Shown here in pieces: positions 39,440 through 50,147 of a stretch of DNA of 64,000 nt (positions within the stretch are counted from its first letter, which is position 1; every line of letters starts with the position of its first letter). The notes beneath the pieces were generated by a model. That model had not been told where the DNA came from, made no database searches, and saw only the letters and a list, made by a program, of their open reading frames with translations. This DNA comes from Spirochaetota bacterium (GTDB lineage Bacteria; Spirochaetota; UBA4802; UBA5550): positions 121,907 through 185,906 of the forward strand of contig JAJRXZ010000033.1 of NCBI GenBank assembly GCA_024276015.1, written 5' to 3'. A program made the position numbers and the translations under genes.

Positions 39440-41269
39440 CTATTCGACAGTTACGCTTTTAGCCAGATTGCGGGGCTGATCCACGTTACATCCCTTCATA
39501 ACTGCAACATGATACGCCAGAAGCTGGAGCGGAATAACAGTTATTAATGGAGAGAGCATTTTTCTTACAGGAGGGACGTAAATAATATGGTCAGCGTATT
39601 CTTTTATATCATTGTCGCCCTGATTTGCAATTGCAATAATTTTTCCTTTCCTCGCCTTCACCTCTTCCATGTTGCTGAGAACTTTGGAGTATATCTCGTC
39701 GCGCGGAGCAATAAAAACAACAGGCATATTTTCATCGATTAAAGCTATGGGGCCATGTTTCATTTCGGCAGCGGGGTATCCTTCGGCATGTATATAGGAT
39801 ATTTCTTTAAGTTTCAAGGCTCCCTCAAGAGCAACCGGGAAATTGATACCTCTGCCAAGGTAAAGGAAATTGCTCTTATCTTTATATATTTCGGCAATAT
39901 CACGTATATAATCATTATTTGACAGAATTTGCGACACCTTCTCCGGAATTGCGAGAAGATGCTCAATGTAAACTTTGATCTCTTCACTATTCATATCTCT
40001 TCTTCTTGCAAGGAAAAGAGAGAGAAGGATCAGAACCGTAACCTGAGAAGTAAAAGCCTTTGTCGAGGCCACACCTATTTCCGGGCCTGCGTGAATATAG
40101 ACTCCTCCGTCACTCTCACGTGTTATGGTACTTCCAACAACATTACATATACTAAGTACTTTTATTCCTTTCGATTTTGCTTCTTTCAATGCAGCAAGAG
40201 TGTCTGCCGTTTCACCGGATTGACTGATCACTATTACCAGATCGCCCCTTCTCAAAATAGGCTTTCTATACCTGAATTCGGAAGCATATTCCACTTCAAC
40301 CGGAATTCTCGCATACTCCTCAATCAAATACTCACCTATCAAACCTGCATGCCAGGAAGTTCCGCACGCAATAAAGATTATTCTGTTTATTTCATTCAGC
40401 TCTTCCTCGGAAAGCCGGAGACCGTCTAACCTGATCATGCCGTAATCCTGAACTGTTCTGCCTCTGAAACCGTTGCTTATCGTTTCAGGCTGTTCAAAAA
40501 TCTCTTTGAGCATAAAATAATCGTATCCCTGTTTTTCGATCGCTTCAATATTCCAGTCAATTTCTTCGATCTCTCTGTCTACAAGACCTTTTTCAAGATC
40601 AAAGGCCATAAAATTATCTCTTTTAATCTCAAAAACTTCCCGGTCTTTTAAATATATGACCTTTCTTGTATGCTCTATAATTGCGCTTGCATCGGAAGAG
40701 ATGATCATTTCATTATCACCAATACCTACAAGGAGGGGGCTGCCGTTTCTTGCGGCTATAAGTTTTTCGGGCTCTCTTTTAGATATAACTATCAATCCAT
40801 AAGTCCCTTCCAGTCTGACAACAGCTTTCATAACTGCTTCAGCAAGAGAATATCTCTCATAATAGTATTCAATCAGATGGATAATAACCTCAGAATCGGT
40901 CTCGCTTTTAATATCATGGTCATACTTCTGAAGGATCTGCCTGATGGCGCTGTGGTTTTCTATAATGCCGTTATGAACAACTGCGATCTCATTTTTACAG
41001 TCACTATGAGGATGTGCATTCAAATCGGAAGGTATCCCGTGAGTAGCCCACCTTGTATGTCCGATACCTGTATTATATGGAGCAAGTTCTGAGAAATCCA
41101 GTTCCGAACGAAGATTTGATATTTTACCGGCCTTTTTGTTTATGTATAGATCTTTATTTGTTAATGCTATGCCCGCAGAATCATACCCCCTGTACTCCAG
41201 TCTTGCCAAGCCATTAATAATAACTTCCGAAGCATTTTTACTTCCAATATATCCCATAATACCACACAT
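39440..41269 (-). CDS. glmS: Glutamine-fructose-6-phosphate aminotransferase (isomerizing)
   Basis: MCGIMGYIGSKNASEVIINGLARLEYRGYDSAGIA; SIS domains; C-terminal NLAKSVTVE. Confidence 0.97.
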   Translation of the reverse strand: MCGIMGYIGSKNASEVIINGLARLEYRGYDSAGIALTNKDLYINKKAGKISNLRSELDFSELAPYNTGIGHTRWATHGIPSDLNAHPHSDCKNEIAVVHNGIIENHSAIRQILQKYDHDIKSETDSEVIIHLIEYYYERYSLAEAVMKAVVRLEGTYGLIVISKREPEKLIAARNGSPLLVGIGDNEMIISSDASAIIEHTRKVIYLKDREVFEIKRDNFMAFDLEKGLVDREIEEIDWNIEAIEKQGYDYFMLKEIFEQPETISNGFRGRTVQDYGMIRLDGLRLSEEELNEINRIIFIACGTSWHAGLIGEYLIEEYARIPVEVEYASEFRYRKPILRRGDLVIVISQSGETADTLAALKEAKSKGIKVLSICNVVGSTITRESDGGVYIHAGPEIGVASTKAFTSQVTVLILLSLFLARRRDMNSEEIKVYIEHLLAIPEKVSQILSNNDYIRDIAEIYKDKSNFLYLGRGINFPVALEGALKLKEISYIHAEGYPAAEMKHGPIALIDENMPVVFIAPRDEIYSKVLSNMEEVKARKGKIIAIANQGDNDIKEYADHIIYVPPVRKMLSPLITVIPLQLLAYHVAVMKGCNVDQPRNLAKSVTVE

Positions 41270-41600
41270 TGATTATTTCCTCCTGCAAACTTCTGTTATC
41301 ATGATGTTAAATTATCTTTTTTTGTGCTTTTTTAACAAGCATTTTTATTATTTCGTCACTTTTTTCCGAATATATAATTGTATATTTTACAAATCCTTTA
41401 CCTGTCATAGAAGCAAACTTATCATAATAATTTTTATTATATACTCTGAAAAAGAATTTGCAAATATATTTCAAATGTATTGAAAAAACAAAATTTTGAT
41501 ATTATTGTTACAATCACTACCGAAGTTATAAAAATAACTTGCAAATGATCTGCTATTGATTAAATTTTCATATAGAAATCTATGAGAACAGGATATTTTA

Positions 41601-43076
41601 ATGCCCCATGTATGTATGGTTGTTGAAGGAGCTTATCCCTATATTACCGGCGGAGTTTCCTCCTGGTGCCATCAGTTGATATGTGAAATAAATGACGTGG
41701 ATTTTACACTTTTAACTATTTTGCCGGCATCTTACAGAGGCAAAGAATATAAATATAAACTTCCGGAAAATGTTCTCGAAGTTAAAGAAATATGGCTCGA
41801 TACCGATTATTTTGAAAGGAAATCCTCTTCAAAAAAATCGGCAAGGATCAAGCTTTTTGAAGAAATAGTTAACTTTCATATTTCAATGAAACTAAAAAAT
41901 TACGGTGTCTTTAAAATGATCTCTGAGATCCTTTCCGAAAAGGGATCTCACCCTTTTTCACTTGAAGATCTCACAAGGTCAAAGGAATCCGTTGCCGCAC
42001 TGTTCGATCTGTACAAAGAAACCGACAATTCAACGGAATTTATGAAGTACTTCTGGACCTGGAAATCCACTCATCTTCCTATGCTGAGAATACTGAACTA
42101 CCCCCTGCCGGAAGCTGACATGTATCATTCCGTGAGCACAGGATTTGCAGGATATGTATCAGCCCTGGCAAAATTAAAGTATAAAATTCCCTTTGTGCTT
42201 ACGGAGCACGGGATCTATGCCATGGAAAGGGAAGACGAACTTAAAACTTCCCAATTGATCGACGACAATCAAAAACAGTTGTGGATAAATTTCTACCACA
42301 GCCTCTGCCGTATATCCTACTCCTTTGCAGATAAAATAATTACACTATACAAAGGCAATCAGTTTATAGAAGTGGCAAATAATGCAAATATAGATAAAAC
42401 GGAAATTATCCCCAATGGCGTTGATATTGATCTCTACTCATCCCTTGAAAAAATCGACAACGGCAATAAAATTATTATCGGAACCGTTGTTCGCGTTGTA
42501 CCCATTAAAGACGTTAAGACATTTATCCGTGCGGCTGAAATAGTATCGAAGGAAGTCCCGGAAGCGGATTTTCATATTATCGGGCCCACAGACTAAGATG
42601 AAGATTATTTTAAAGAATGCCGTGAACTGGTTTCCGGTTTGGGAATGGAAGATAAAATAATATTTACCGGAAGAGTAAAGATGACAGACTACTATCCGAA
42701 AGTGGATATACTGGTTTTAACAAGCGCAAGAGAAGCACAGCCTCTGGTACTGCTTGAAGGGATGTGCGTGGGAATGCCGACCGTTGCAAGCGACGTGGGG
42801 TGCTGCAGGGAGATGCTCGAAAATATCGGTTTCATAACAACCCCCGGGAATGAGAAGGAAACCGCAGAAGCCATTATAAGACTTTGCAAAAACAAAGACT
42901 TAAGAGCAGACCTTACAAAAAAAGGGAAGGAAATGGTTAAACTGAAATATAATGTAAGAGACGTTCTGGAAAGTTACAGGCAGATATATCACAAATTCAG
43001 CAGCGAATCGAAAATCAAACTGATGGTGAAAGATGGCAGGAATAGGATTTCAACTGCAGAAACTTATCGAAGATGA
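41601..43076 (+). pseudogene. pelF: Second PelF-like glycosyltransferase, interrupted by in-frame TAA (42594-42596)
   Basis: CMVVEGAYPYITGGVSSWCHQLI...FHIIGPTD*DEDYFKECRELVSGLGMEDKIIFTG...REAQPLVLLEGMCVGMPTVASDVG; paralogue has GPRDEDEVYEEEC at this site. Confidence 0.75.
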
Positions 43077-44394
43077 ATCGTTTCTGAAGAAAGCAAAGGC
43101 CTATATATTCGCCTCCATCATTACGTCAGGACCATGGATACTTTCCATCCTTTGCCTCGGGACGATAGGAATACTGAGCGGCAGGTTTATCAGCGGCGGG
43201 AAGTTTTCAATCATGAGCATTACAATAGTTTATACTTTTGCCTTCTCGCTCATTATTACGGGGCCGGTTCAGTTTATTCTGACAAGATATCTTGCAGATA
43301 AGGAATACCTGAAACAGAAGGACAAAATGCTTTCAGGACTCACATCCGCCCTTTTTGTGACTCTGATAATATCCCTTGCAGTATCAGTGCCCTGGTATCT
43401 CAACAACGAAGGTTCAATACTTTACAAAACAATTTCCATAACGCTGTTTGTAATTATCTGCGCCATCTGGACTATGATGGATTTTTTGAGCTGTTCAAAG
43501 AACTATACCGGTATTATTGCATCATTTTTTACCGGCAGTATTATTTCTCTGATACTGGCAACATTGCTGGGGCAATCCCGCGGCCTTGAAGGAGCGCTTG
43601 GAGGTTATACTGCGGGCCAGATGTTTATTCTCATCATGCTGCTTTACTATATAGTCAAAGAGTTCCCATTTATCAAATTTTTCAACAGAGAATTTTTCAC
43701 ATACTTCAGACTATTTCCATTTATCATGTTTACCGGTTTATTTTATAATCTGGGCCTATGGATTGACAAATTGATCGGCTGGTACCTGTTAGGCCATAAT
43801 ATTTACGGCAGTTTCAGAGCCTACGGCGTTTATGATACTCCCATATTTATTGCCTATCTTATTATTATACCTTCGCTGGCCTATTTCCTGATTCAGTCGG
43901 AAACAACTTTTTATCTTGCGCACAGAAAATTCTTCGATTCAATTACGCGGGAAAAACTTCAGAATATTCTGCAATACAAAAAGGACCTCATTGAGATACT
44001 GAAAAAAAGCCTTCAAAGGCTTTTTACCATACAATTTATAAGCTCCTCTGCAGGATTCATATTTGCAGGATTTATCGGCAAATGGTTCGGCCTTACCGAG
44101 AAATCGATCGAAATCCTCAAAATTCTATTCTTTGCAGCAGGAAGCCAGGTTATGTTCTTATATATAATTATTTTTTTAATGTACTTCGACCTCAGCAAAG
44201 TGAGCTTTTATCTTGTCATACTCTTTTTCAGCTTAAATTGCTCGCTTAATATGGTCTTTATGTACTCCGGTTCTGTTACAGCAGGATTCGGATATCTCAT
44301 ATCAATTGCGGTTTCCTTTGCAGCGGGTCTGGTCTTTCTGCTCTATTCCGTTTCGGATATCGAATTCAAAATATTTATGCGTCAGGAAAATTAA
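43033..44394 (+). CDS. pelG: Second PelG-like membrane exporter
   Basis: MAGIGFQLQKLIEDESFLKKAKAYIFASIITSGPWILSIL; same architecture as 24276-25649; overlaps pelF2 3' end. Confidence 0.87.
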   Translation: MAGIGFQLQKLIEDESFLKKAKAYIFASIITSGPWILSILCLGTIGILSGRFISGGKFSIMSITIVYTFAFSLIITGPVQFILTRYLADKEYLKQKDKMLSGLTSALFVTLIISLAVSVPWYLNNEGSILYKTISITLFVIICAIWTMMDFLSCSKNYTGIIASFFTGSIISLILATLLGQSRGLEGALGGYTAGQMFILIMLLYYIVKEFPFIKFFNREFFTYFRLFPFIMFTGLFYNLGLWIDKLIGWYLLGHNIYGSFRAYGVYDTPIFIAYLIIIPSLAYFLIQSETTFYLAHRKFFDSITREKLQNILQYKKDLIEILKKSLQRLFTIQFISSSAGFIFAGFIGKWFGLTEKSIEILKILFFAAGSQVMFLYIIIFLMYFDLSKVSFYLVILFFSLNCSLNMVFMYSGSVTAGFGYLISIAVSFAAGLVFLLYSVSDIEFKIFMRQEN

Positions 44395-45296
44395 ATTTCC
44401 AGCTTTGAATACAATTTCCGAGCTTCTTCAAATGATCTGGCTCTGATCCCTGCAATATCCGTAAAATTCAGGCCCTGTTTTTCCATTATCTCAATGAAAT
44501 TTTTCTTCATAATTATATGTTCATCATTGGAATAAGTTGTTTCATTGCTGAAATAAAGGTCATAATACGATTCGGAGATGGTATCTGCAATATACAGAAT
44601 TTCGGATTCAGCCTTATTTACTTCATTTCCGGCCCATGGATGATGATGGAATGCTATGGAGTTTCGTATTAAATGCGGAAGATTCCACTGCTTACATAAA
44701 AGAGATCCTGTAAGAGTATGTTCCGGGAGAGACTCTTTACTCCTCTTCTGCCTCACGGAATGGCCTTGCCGGATACCGGCAACAATATCCCTATAACTCT
44801 CGGGGAAATATATTAAAAGAAAAAAAAGACCTATATCATGGAGAGTTGAGGCATTAATTAATTCGTTCCTGTAACTCTCATTTAAAAATCTGCTGCCGGC
44901 AATACTGTCTAAAATATTCTTCACAATTCTCCGGATCTCAATAGTATGTCTGATATATTTTTTTATAACACTTTTGATACTGCTGCTGAACACCTTTAAT
45001 TCAGGAATTACAGGATGCTGTGTTATAACAAGTTTTATTAAGTCATTATCCAATATAAGGAGGGCATGTCTGATTGAAGAGATCTTATTCTTAAACCCAA
45101 ATGATTCCGAATTGGCGATCTTTAAAAATTCCAGCGTCAATGAAGGATCGTATGAAATGGATTCTGCTAACTTTTCCAGACCGCTCTCTTCAGATAGATT
45201 GCAGTCAGCCAGAGTATCCAATATCAGCCGCTTCAGAGGAGGAAAAGAAGGCATATGTTCAATAACATATAGTTTCTGTAAAATGGTTCCAACCAT
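44391..45296 (-). CDS. HDOD domain protein
   Basis: ISYDPSLTLEFLKIANSESFGFKNKISSIRHALLILDNDLIKLVI; STLHDIGLFFL. Confidence 0.8.
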   Translation of the reverse strand: MVGTILQKLYVIEHMPSFPPLKRLILDTLADCNLSEESGLEKLAESISYDPSLTLEFLKIANSESFGFKNKISSIRHALLILDNDLIKLVITQHPVIPELKVFSSSIKSVIKKYIRHTIEIRRIVKNILDSIAGSRFLNESYRNELINASTLHDIGLFFLLIYFPESYRDIVAGIRQGHSVRQKRSKESLPEHTLTGSLLCKQWNLPHLIRNSIAFHHHPWAGNEVNKAESEILYIADTISESYYDLYFSNETTYSNDEHIIMKKNFIEIMEKQGLNFTDIAGIRARSFEEARKLYSKLEI

Positions 45297-45308
45297 AGAG
45301 AATTCCCT

Positions 45309-47618
45309 TTAAGAAGGCTCTTTCACCTTCTCAGAATTCAGCGGCAGCAGTATCTTTATAATTTTACCCTCCCCCTTCGGCACCGGTTCTTCAATTCTCC
45401 CTTTTAATCTTAACAGAGCCCTTTTTGCAATTGCCAGACCCAGACCGAATCTCTTCTTTGTTGAAAAGAAAGGATGAAATATTTTATTTCTGATCTCCTT
45501 CTCAACAACTCCGCCGGAATCATAAAAATCTATGGCAATATATTCTTTTAAATTACTTCTAATTATTTCAAGTTCATTCTCAAGGAGAGGTTTTCTGCTC
45601 ATTGCCATTGAAATAAATCCATCGGCATTTTCACTGCCTAAGGAGTTAAAATCGTTCATTATATCTTCAAGGAAAAGGTCATGCACTACATTGCGGGGCA
45701 GTTCTACAAAATTATATATCCTGATCACAACTTCCCCGTCATCGCCGGCAGCTTCAATGCTGTTGGTAATCAATTCAAATGCCGCTCTTTCCAGAATATC
45801 GAGATCAATGTCCAGCGTAAAATTATCGGGTAATGCAGATCTGACGCCATATATGGTTTTACTATTTTGCAGTCTCTTTTCAAGATACTTTCTGAAGGAC
45901 TCGGTAATATCCTTTATTGTAACTGTTCTGATGTTAATATCATACTCTTTCTTAAAAAGAAATATAAGTTTTTCCAGTAAAAGGGACATATCGATCATTC
46001 TGGGATAAACAGTGTCAATAACGGGGTCATCTGCATCAACAAGAATTCTCTGAATATTCTGAAATTCATTATTCAGATGACTTGCTATAACGCCTATACC
46101 TTCAATTATAACGGGATCTATGCCCTGCTTTTCAAGGCGGCTGATCGTCAGCGTATCCTTAAGGGCTATTGCAATATAGGTTGACAATGATTCGATTATC
46201 TGCTCATCAATCTCCTGAAATTCTCCTCCAGCCTTATTCAATACCTGTATAACGCCGATCAGATTATTGTCCGGATCAAGGAGGGGGGCTCCGAGAATTG
46301 TTTTTGTTTCATAACCGGTCTGGCGATCTACGGATTTATCAAAATAGGGATGATTGTAGGCATCTTTTACATTTACCGTTTTTCTTAGTTTAAAGATCTG
46401 GCCAGCTATCCCCTTGTCTTCAGGGATCCTGAACTCCTGCGATTCATCGCTTAAACGCGGACCCGAGCTTAACTCCTTTTTTTCACTGTCATGTATAAAA
46501 ACCGTTGCTCTGTCGGCATTTAATGCTTTTGCAGTAAGTTTTCTGATATTATCAAAGAGGGTGCTGATATCCTTTTCATGAATAATATGTTTTGTTATCT
46601 CCATAAGATTTTCAATCGAAAGCAGCCTCTTACGCGTATTGCTCACTGCTTCACCTGTAATTTTTCTCTGAGCCTCAAGTTCTTCCAGCATCTTTTCTTC
46701 CGCTTCGGCATAAATATTTCCGTATCTTTTTTTTGCATAGAGGTTGTAAAAAAGCATTATTAAAGTCTCATAAAGAACAAAAAGGCATAATAACAATTCA
46801 TTATCTGCAAGTTTATTATTGTATCCCAATAAAAGAAAGGGGATTCCCATTATTGCCGATAGAATAAAGACAAGCTTGGAAGAGCAATCAATTCCGGCCC
46901 AGTCTATTTTAAAGGTGAGAGAACCTGAATTTAAGAGAACGCCTTTCTTTATATAAACATCTCTGATATAAAGATCATCCTTAAGTATCTGAATATTATT
47001 TCCCGAAGTGTCAAGCACCTCTTCGGCAACAACTCTATCAAGAATAAAGTATTCCCTCTCCTCTTTTCTGTATTCAACTCCGGTATCGTTAAAAATATCT
47101 TCTATGCTGTTTCCGTAGGCAATAACAGTAACCTCTGCCGGAGGCAGACTCCGGCGCAGGGGCACTGCAGCAACAATACCCTTCAGATATTCGGATAAAT
47201 AATAGTTAATATTAATTTCATCGGAATTGCAGAAGAATGACAACTTTATTGAATTTCTGCCGGCAGGCTCAATGGTCATTTTCAGAGCAGGAAAAAATTC
47301 CATCAGTATCCGATCTATCTCTCCATAGGTTTTATTCACAGAATGTTTCAATCCGACAATGGCGGATATTCCGAATATTTTTTTTTCCGAGAAGTATCTT
47401 CCTGCTCTGTAACAGATATCATATTGATCCGAAATTCTCTGCATATAATGAAGAATATTACTGAATTCTTTATAAGTAATATCTTTTTTGATAAAATCTT
47501 CTCTTTCAATCGAAAATATATTTAAAATATAATCTGCAAGTGCGGGATCGTTGTAGTGATCTGAAATAAAATAATAGAGCTCATTTAATATTACAGGATT
47601 TATCGTTTTTATATCCAT
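45309..47618 (-). CDS. GAF-domain sensor histidine kinase
   Basis: GAF (LNADRATVFIHDSEKKEL...EDKGIAGQIFKLRKTVNVKDAYNHPYF), HATPase (FELITNSIEAAGDDGEVVIRI, FFSTKKRFGLGLAIAKRAL). Confidence 0.85.
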   Translation of the reverse strand: MDIKTINPVILNELYYFISDHYNDPALADYILNIFSIEREDFIKKDITYKEFSNILHYMQRISDQYDICYRAGRYFSEKKIFGISAIVGLKHSVNKTYGEIDRILMEFFPALKMTIEPAGRNSIKLSFFCNSDEININYYLSEYLKGIVAAVPLRRSLPPAEVTVIAYGNSIEDIFNDTGVEYRKEEREYFILDRVVAEEVLDTSGNNIQILKDDLYIRDVYIKKGVLLNSGSLTFKIDWAGIDCSSKLVFILSAIMGIPFLLLGYNNKLADNELLLCLFVLYETLIMLFYNLYAKKRYGNIYAEAEEKMLEELEAQRKITGEAVSNTRKRLLSIENLMEITKHIIHEKDISTLFDNIRKLTAKALNADRATVFIHDSEKKELSSGPRLSDESQEFRIPEDKGIAGQIFKLRKTVNVKDAYNHPYFDKSVDRQTGYETKTILGAPLLDPDNNLIGVIQVLNKAGGEFQEIDEQIIESLSTYIAIALKDTLTISRLEKQGIDPVIIEGIGVIASHLNNEFQNIQRILVDADDPVIDTVYPRMIDMSLLLEKLIFLFKKEYDINIRTVTIKDITESFRKYLEKRLQNSKTIYGVRSALPDNFTLDIDLDILERAAFELITNSIEAAGDDGEVVIRIYNFVELPRNVVHDLFLEDIMNDFNSLGSENADGFISMAMSRKPLLENELEIIRSNLKEYIAIDFYDSGGVVEKEIRNKIFHPFFSTKKRFGLGLAIAKRALLRLKGRIEEPVPKGEGKIIKILLPLNSEKVKEPS

Positions 47619-47905
47619 CTATCAATATTTAACTTTTTATATTTTAAAATAGAATACATAAACCATTAATATATTCAAGAAATTTTTTATTTTAAAAAAA
47701 ATTAAAAAATATTTTTTATTTAAGAAATTATTGAATAATAAATTGTATTATTAGTATAGTCACTGATCTTTATTTCAATCTGATCAAATCTTACTTTTTA
47801 TTAAAAAAAACATTGAAATTTTATCTTATACAAAAAAAATGAGCATGCTAAAAATTAATTATACATCCAAACAATTATTGTATAATCATAACAGGCGGGA
47901 AATTT

Positions 47906-48931
47906 ATGCCACATAACAGCCAGGATGATATCCAAAGGGATGCCAACAAAAAATTAAAACCTGTTGCTTTAATACTTGCAGGCTACAACAGAGTTAACAA
48001 GCGGGCAAGAAGAAAAATCCTTAAAGAAATCAAAGAAGTTTATGACGGTGATGAAATTTATATGGGCAATAACAAATTTCTTTACGATCTGGCAGGGAAA
48101 CCGATAATACAGTATGTTCTCGATGCCGTATATAATGCTGAAAAAAACGGAGAACCGCTCTACGATAAAATATACCTTTACAATGATGTAAAGAGTTTCA
48201 AAGAAAGAGTTGATATGAGCAAATATCCCAACCTGACCCTGCGGCAGATGCGCGAATCCGTAGGAGGGCACTGGAAAGAGTTCTATTTTAATTTTATTGA
48301 ATACGGACAAAAAGTGGACGTCTTTTTCGGCGATACTCCGAGAATAACTCCTGAAGACGTTGAATATATTCACAATGAATTCGATTCGATACTGGGAAAG
48401 AAGAAAGACCATAGAGGAGTGCCCATCTCTATGATATTCGGCATTACCGAATTTGACGATCTTGAAGACAACTGGATGGAACACCGTATTAAATATATTA
48501 AAGTGGGAGCAAATAAGGGTAAACTGAAAAATTTTGTTCACTTTGAAAATTTTCAGGCAAGGATCGGGAATACAGGCGCTATAATAAAATTAAAAGGCGT
48601 TGATGATATTATCAGAAGCGGCGCCATAAATTTCTATTATAATCTGAGAAAAGCCCTTACTCCCAGTTCCTTCTCAAAAATAATCTACTATCTCTGGAAG
48701 CTGAAAAAGCTCGACATGATAAGACAAGTAAAAAACAGAAAAATCAATGTGGATGACTTTATAACTGCAAATCTTGAAGTAGTTTCACGGCTGTATAAAA
48801 TTGACGTAAGCGAATTTGCCGGAATGATGTTTCATATAAAAAAGAACGCATCCAGGTGGGAAAATGATATAGACGGCCCCAAAGACTTTGAAGTATATCA
48901 AAAAAAGTTCAGGGCCATGCAGAATACCTGA
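47906..48931 (+). CDS. Nucleotidyltransferase-fold (MobA-like) protein
   Basis: PVALILAGYNRVNKRARRKI...KFLYDLAGKPIIQYVLDAVYNA, VFFGDTPRITPEDVEYI. Confidence 0.65.
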   Translation: MPHNSQDDIQRDANKKLKPVALILAGYNRVNKRARRKILKEIKEVYDGDEIYMGNNKFLYDLAGKPIIQYVLDAVYNAEKNGEPLYDKIYLYNDVKSFKERVDMSKYPNLTLRQMRESVGGHWKEFYFNFIEYGQKVDVFFGDTPRITPEDVEYIHNEFDSILGKKKDHRGVPISMIFGITEFDDLEDNWMEHRIKYIKVGANKGKLKNFVHFENFQARIGNTGAIIKLKGVDDIIRSGAINFYYNLRKALTPSSFSKIIYYLWKLKKLDMIRQVKNRKINVDDFITANLEVVSRLYKIDVSEFAGMMFHIKKNASRWENDIDGPKDFEVYQKKFRAMQNT

Positions 48932-48956
48932 AAAGGAGTCCGGCTCTGATTTAATC

Positions 48957-50000
48957 CTATTTGTCCGCCGCATTCTTCAAATGAACGGTTCTCATTGGGA
49001 AGGGGATTTCAATTCCTTTTTCATTATATCTTCTGTGAAGCCTTTTAATAAACTCGTGCCGAATAACGTACTTCTTTGTAAAATCGGATATTTTCAGAAA
49101 GACGTTGAAATTGATACTGGACTCGCCGAATTCCGTAAACCTTAAATAAGGTTCAAAATCTTTAACAGCTCCGGGAGTTTCATTTATTATCTCCTCTGCC
49201 ACTTCCAGCGTAACAGTCTCAACCTCTTCCAGATTACTTGCATAAGCTACTCCCACGGGGATCTTAATATTCATCTCGCGTTCAGGCAGTGAATAGTTGG
49301 ACAGAAGGCTGGAAGCAATTTTCGAATTGGGAATAACGATCATATTGTTAGTTAGAGTTTTAACAGTTGTATAACGCCATGAAATATCCATCACGTGCCC
49401 GTCAATATCCTGCTGGATCATAATATAATCGCCTATATTGATCTGTCCGGTAATAATAACCTGAATACCTGCGAAGAGATTTGACAGCGTATCCTGCAGA
49501 GCAAGCGCAACTGCAAGTCCTCCAACTCCCAAGGCAGTCAGTATAGGAGTTATGGAGATGCCCAGAAATTGCAGTACCAGGAGAGTGCCGATAAGAAGAA
49601 TTGTCATTTTTGTCAGATTTGAGAAAATCGAAGTAACCGGGAAAATTGTATTTTCACTCTTGCTGTATATCTTAACAAAACCGGTTGCTATTCTTGCAGA
49701 GATAATAGTGATCAAAAAGATAAAAACCACAATAACACTTTTTGAAATACCGTTAATAACGCTCTCTTTAAGAGGAGCATTCAGAACCGCTGTATAGAGC
49801 CCTGCGATAAGTATAAGGATCTTTCCATTCCCCTTGAATGACTCAACGATAATATCATCGCCTTTCCATACGGTTCGGTCGGCGAATCTCTTCAGCCTGA
49901 CCATTATAACTTTCTCAAAAATTATACCCATGACCACGCTGACTCCGATAATAATTACCGGAACAAGATATGGATATAACAGATCAATGTAAACTTTCAT
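48957..50000 (-). CDS. Small-conductance mechanosensitive channel (MscS family)
   Basis: ALGVGGLAVALALQDTLSNLFAGIQVIITGQINIGDYI...VIPNSKIASSLLSNYS. Confidence 0.93.
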   Translation of the reverse strand: MKVYIDLLYPYLVPVIIIGVSVVMGIIFEKVIMVRLKRFADRTVWKGDDIIVESFKGNGKILILIAGLYTAVLNAPLKESVINGISKSVIVVFIFLITIISARIATGFVKIYSKSENTIFPVTSIFSNLTKMTILLIGTLLVLQFLGISITPILTALGVGGLAVALALQDTLSNLFAGIQVIITGQINIGDYIMIQQDIDGHVMDISWRYTTVKTLTNNMIVIPNSKIASSLLSNYSLPEREMNIKIPVGVAYASNLEEVETVTLEVAEEIINETPGAVKDFEPYLRFTEFGESSINFNVFLKISDFTKKYVIRHEFIKRLHRRYNEKGIEIPFPMRTVHLKNAADK

Positions 50001-50147
50001 TATAGTGCCGTCTTCAATTTTGTTTATAATGAATTGTTTTAAATAATAATCAATTATTTTTTATGATATTTGATCAAATATTAATTGAATAAATCGGATA
50101 ATGACCGGCAGATGGCATTTAATAAATAGTACTTTCAGGATAAAAAA

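Noticed and set aside
39929-41092. Plus-strand ORFs (39929-40429, 40670-41092) inside glmS
   Set aside because: Antisense to glmS, which is unambiguous.
42594-42596. Recoding (Sec or Pyl) of the stop in pelF2
   Set aside because: The codon is TAA, which is not used for Sec or Pyl; nonsense mutation or error is simpler.
44002-44025. AAAAAAAGCCT-TCAA-AGGCTTTTT hairpin resembling a bidirectional terminator
   Set aside because: Lies inside the pelG2 coding frame (KKSLQRLF) with only a 4-bp GC-containing stem; likely codon-driven.
45532-46008. 158-aa plus-strand ORF inside the GAF histidine kinase
   Set aside because: Antisense low-complexity shadow; the minus-strand kinase explains the region.
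47969-48541. 190-aa antisense ORF opposite the nucleotidyltransferase gene
   Set aside because: Complementary shadow of a well-supported coding frame; no recognisable domain or SD.
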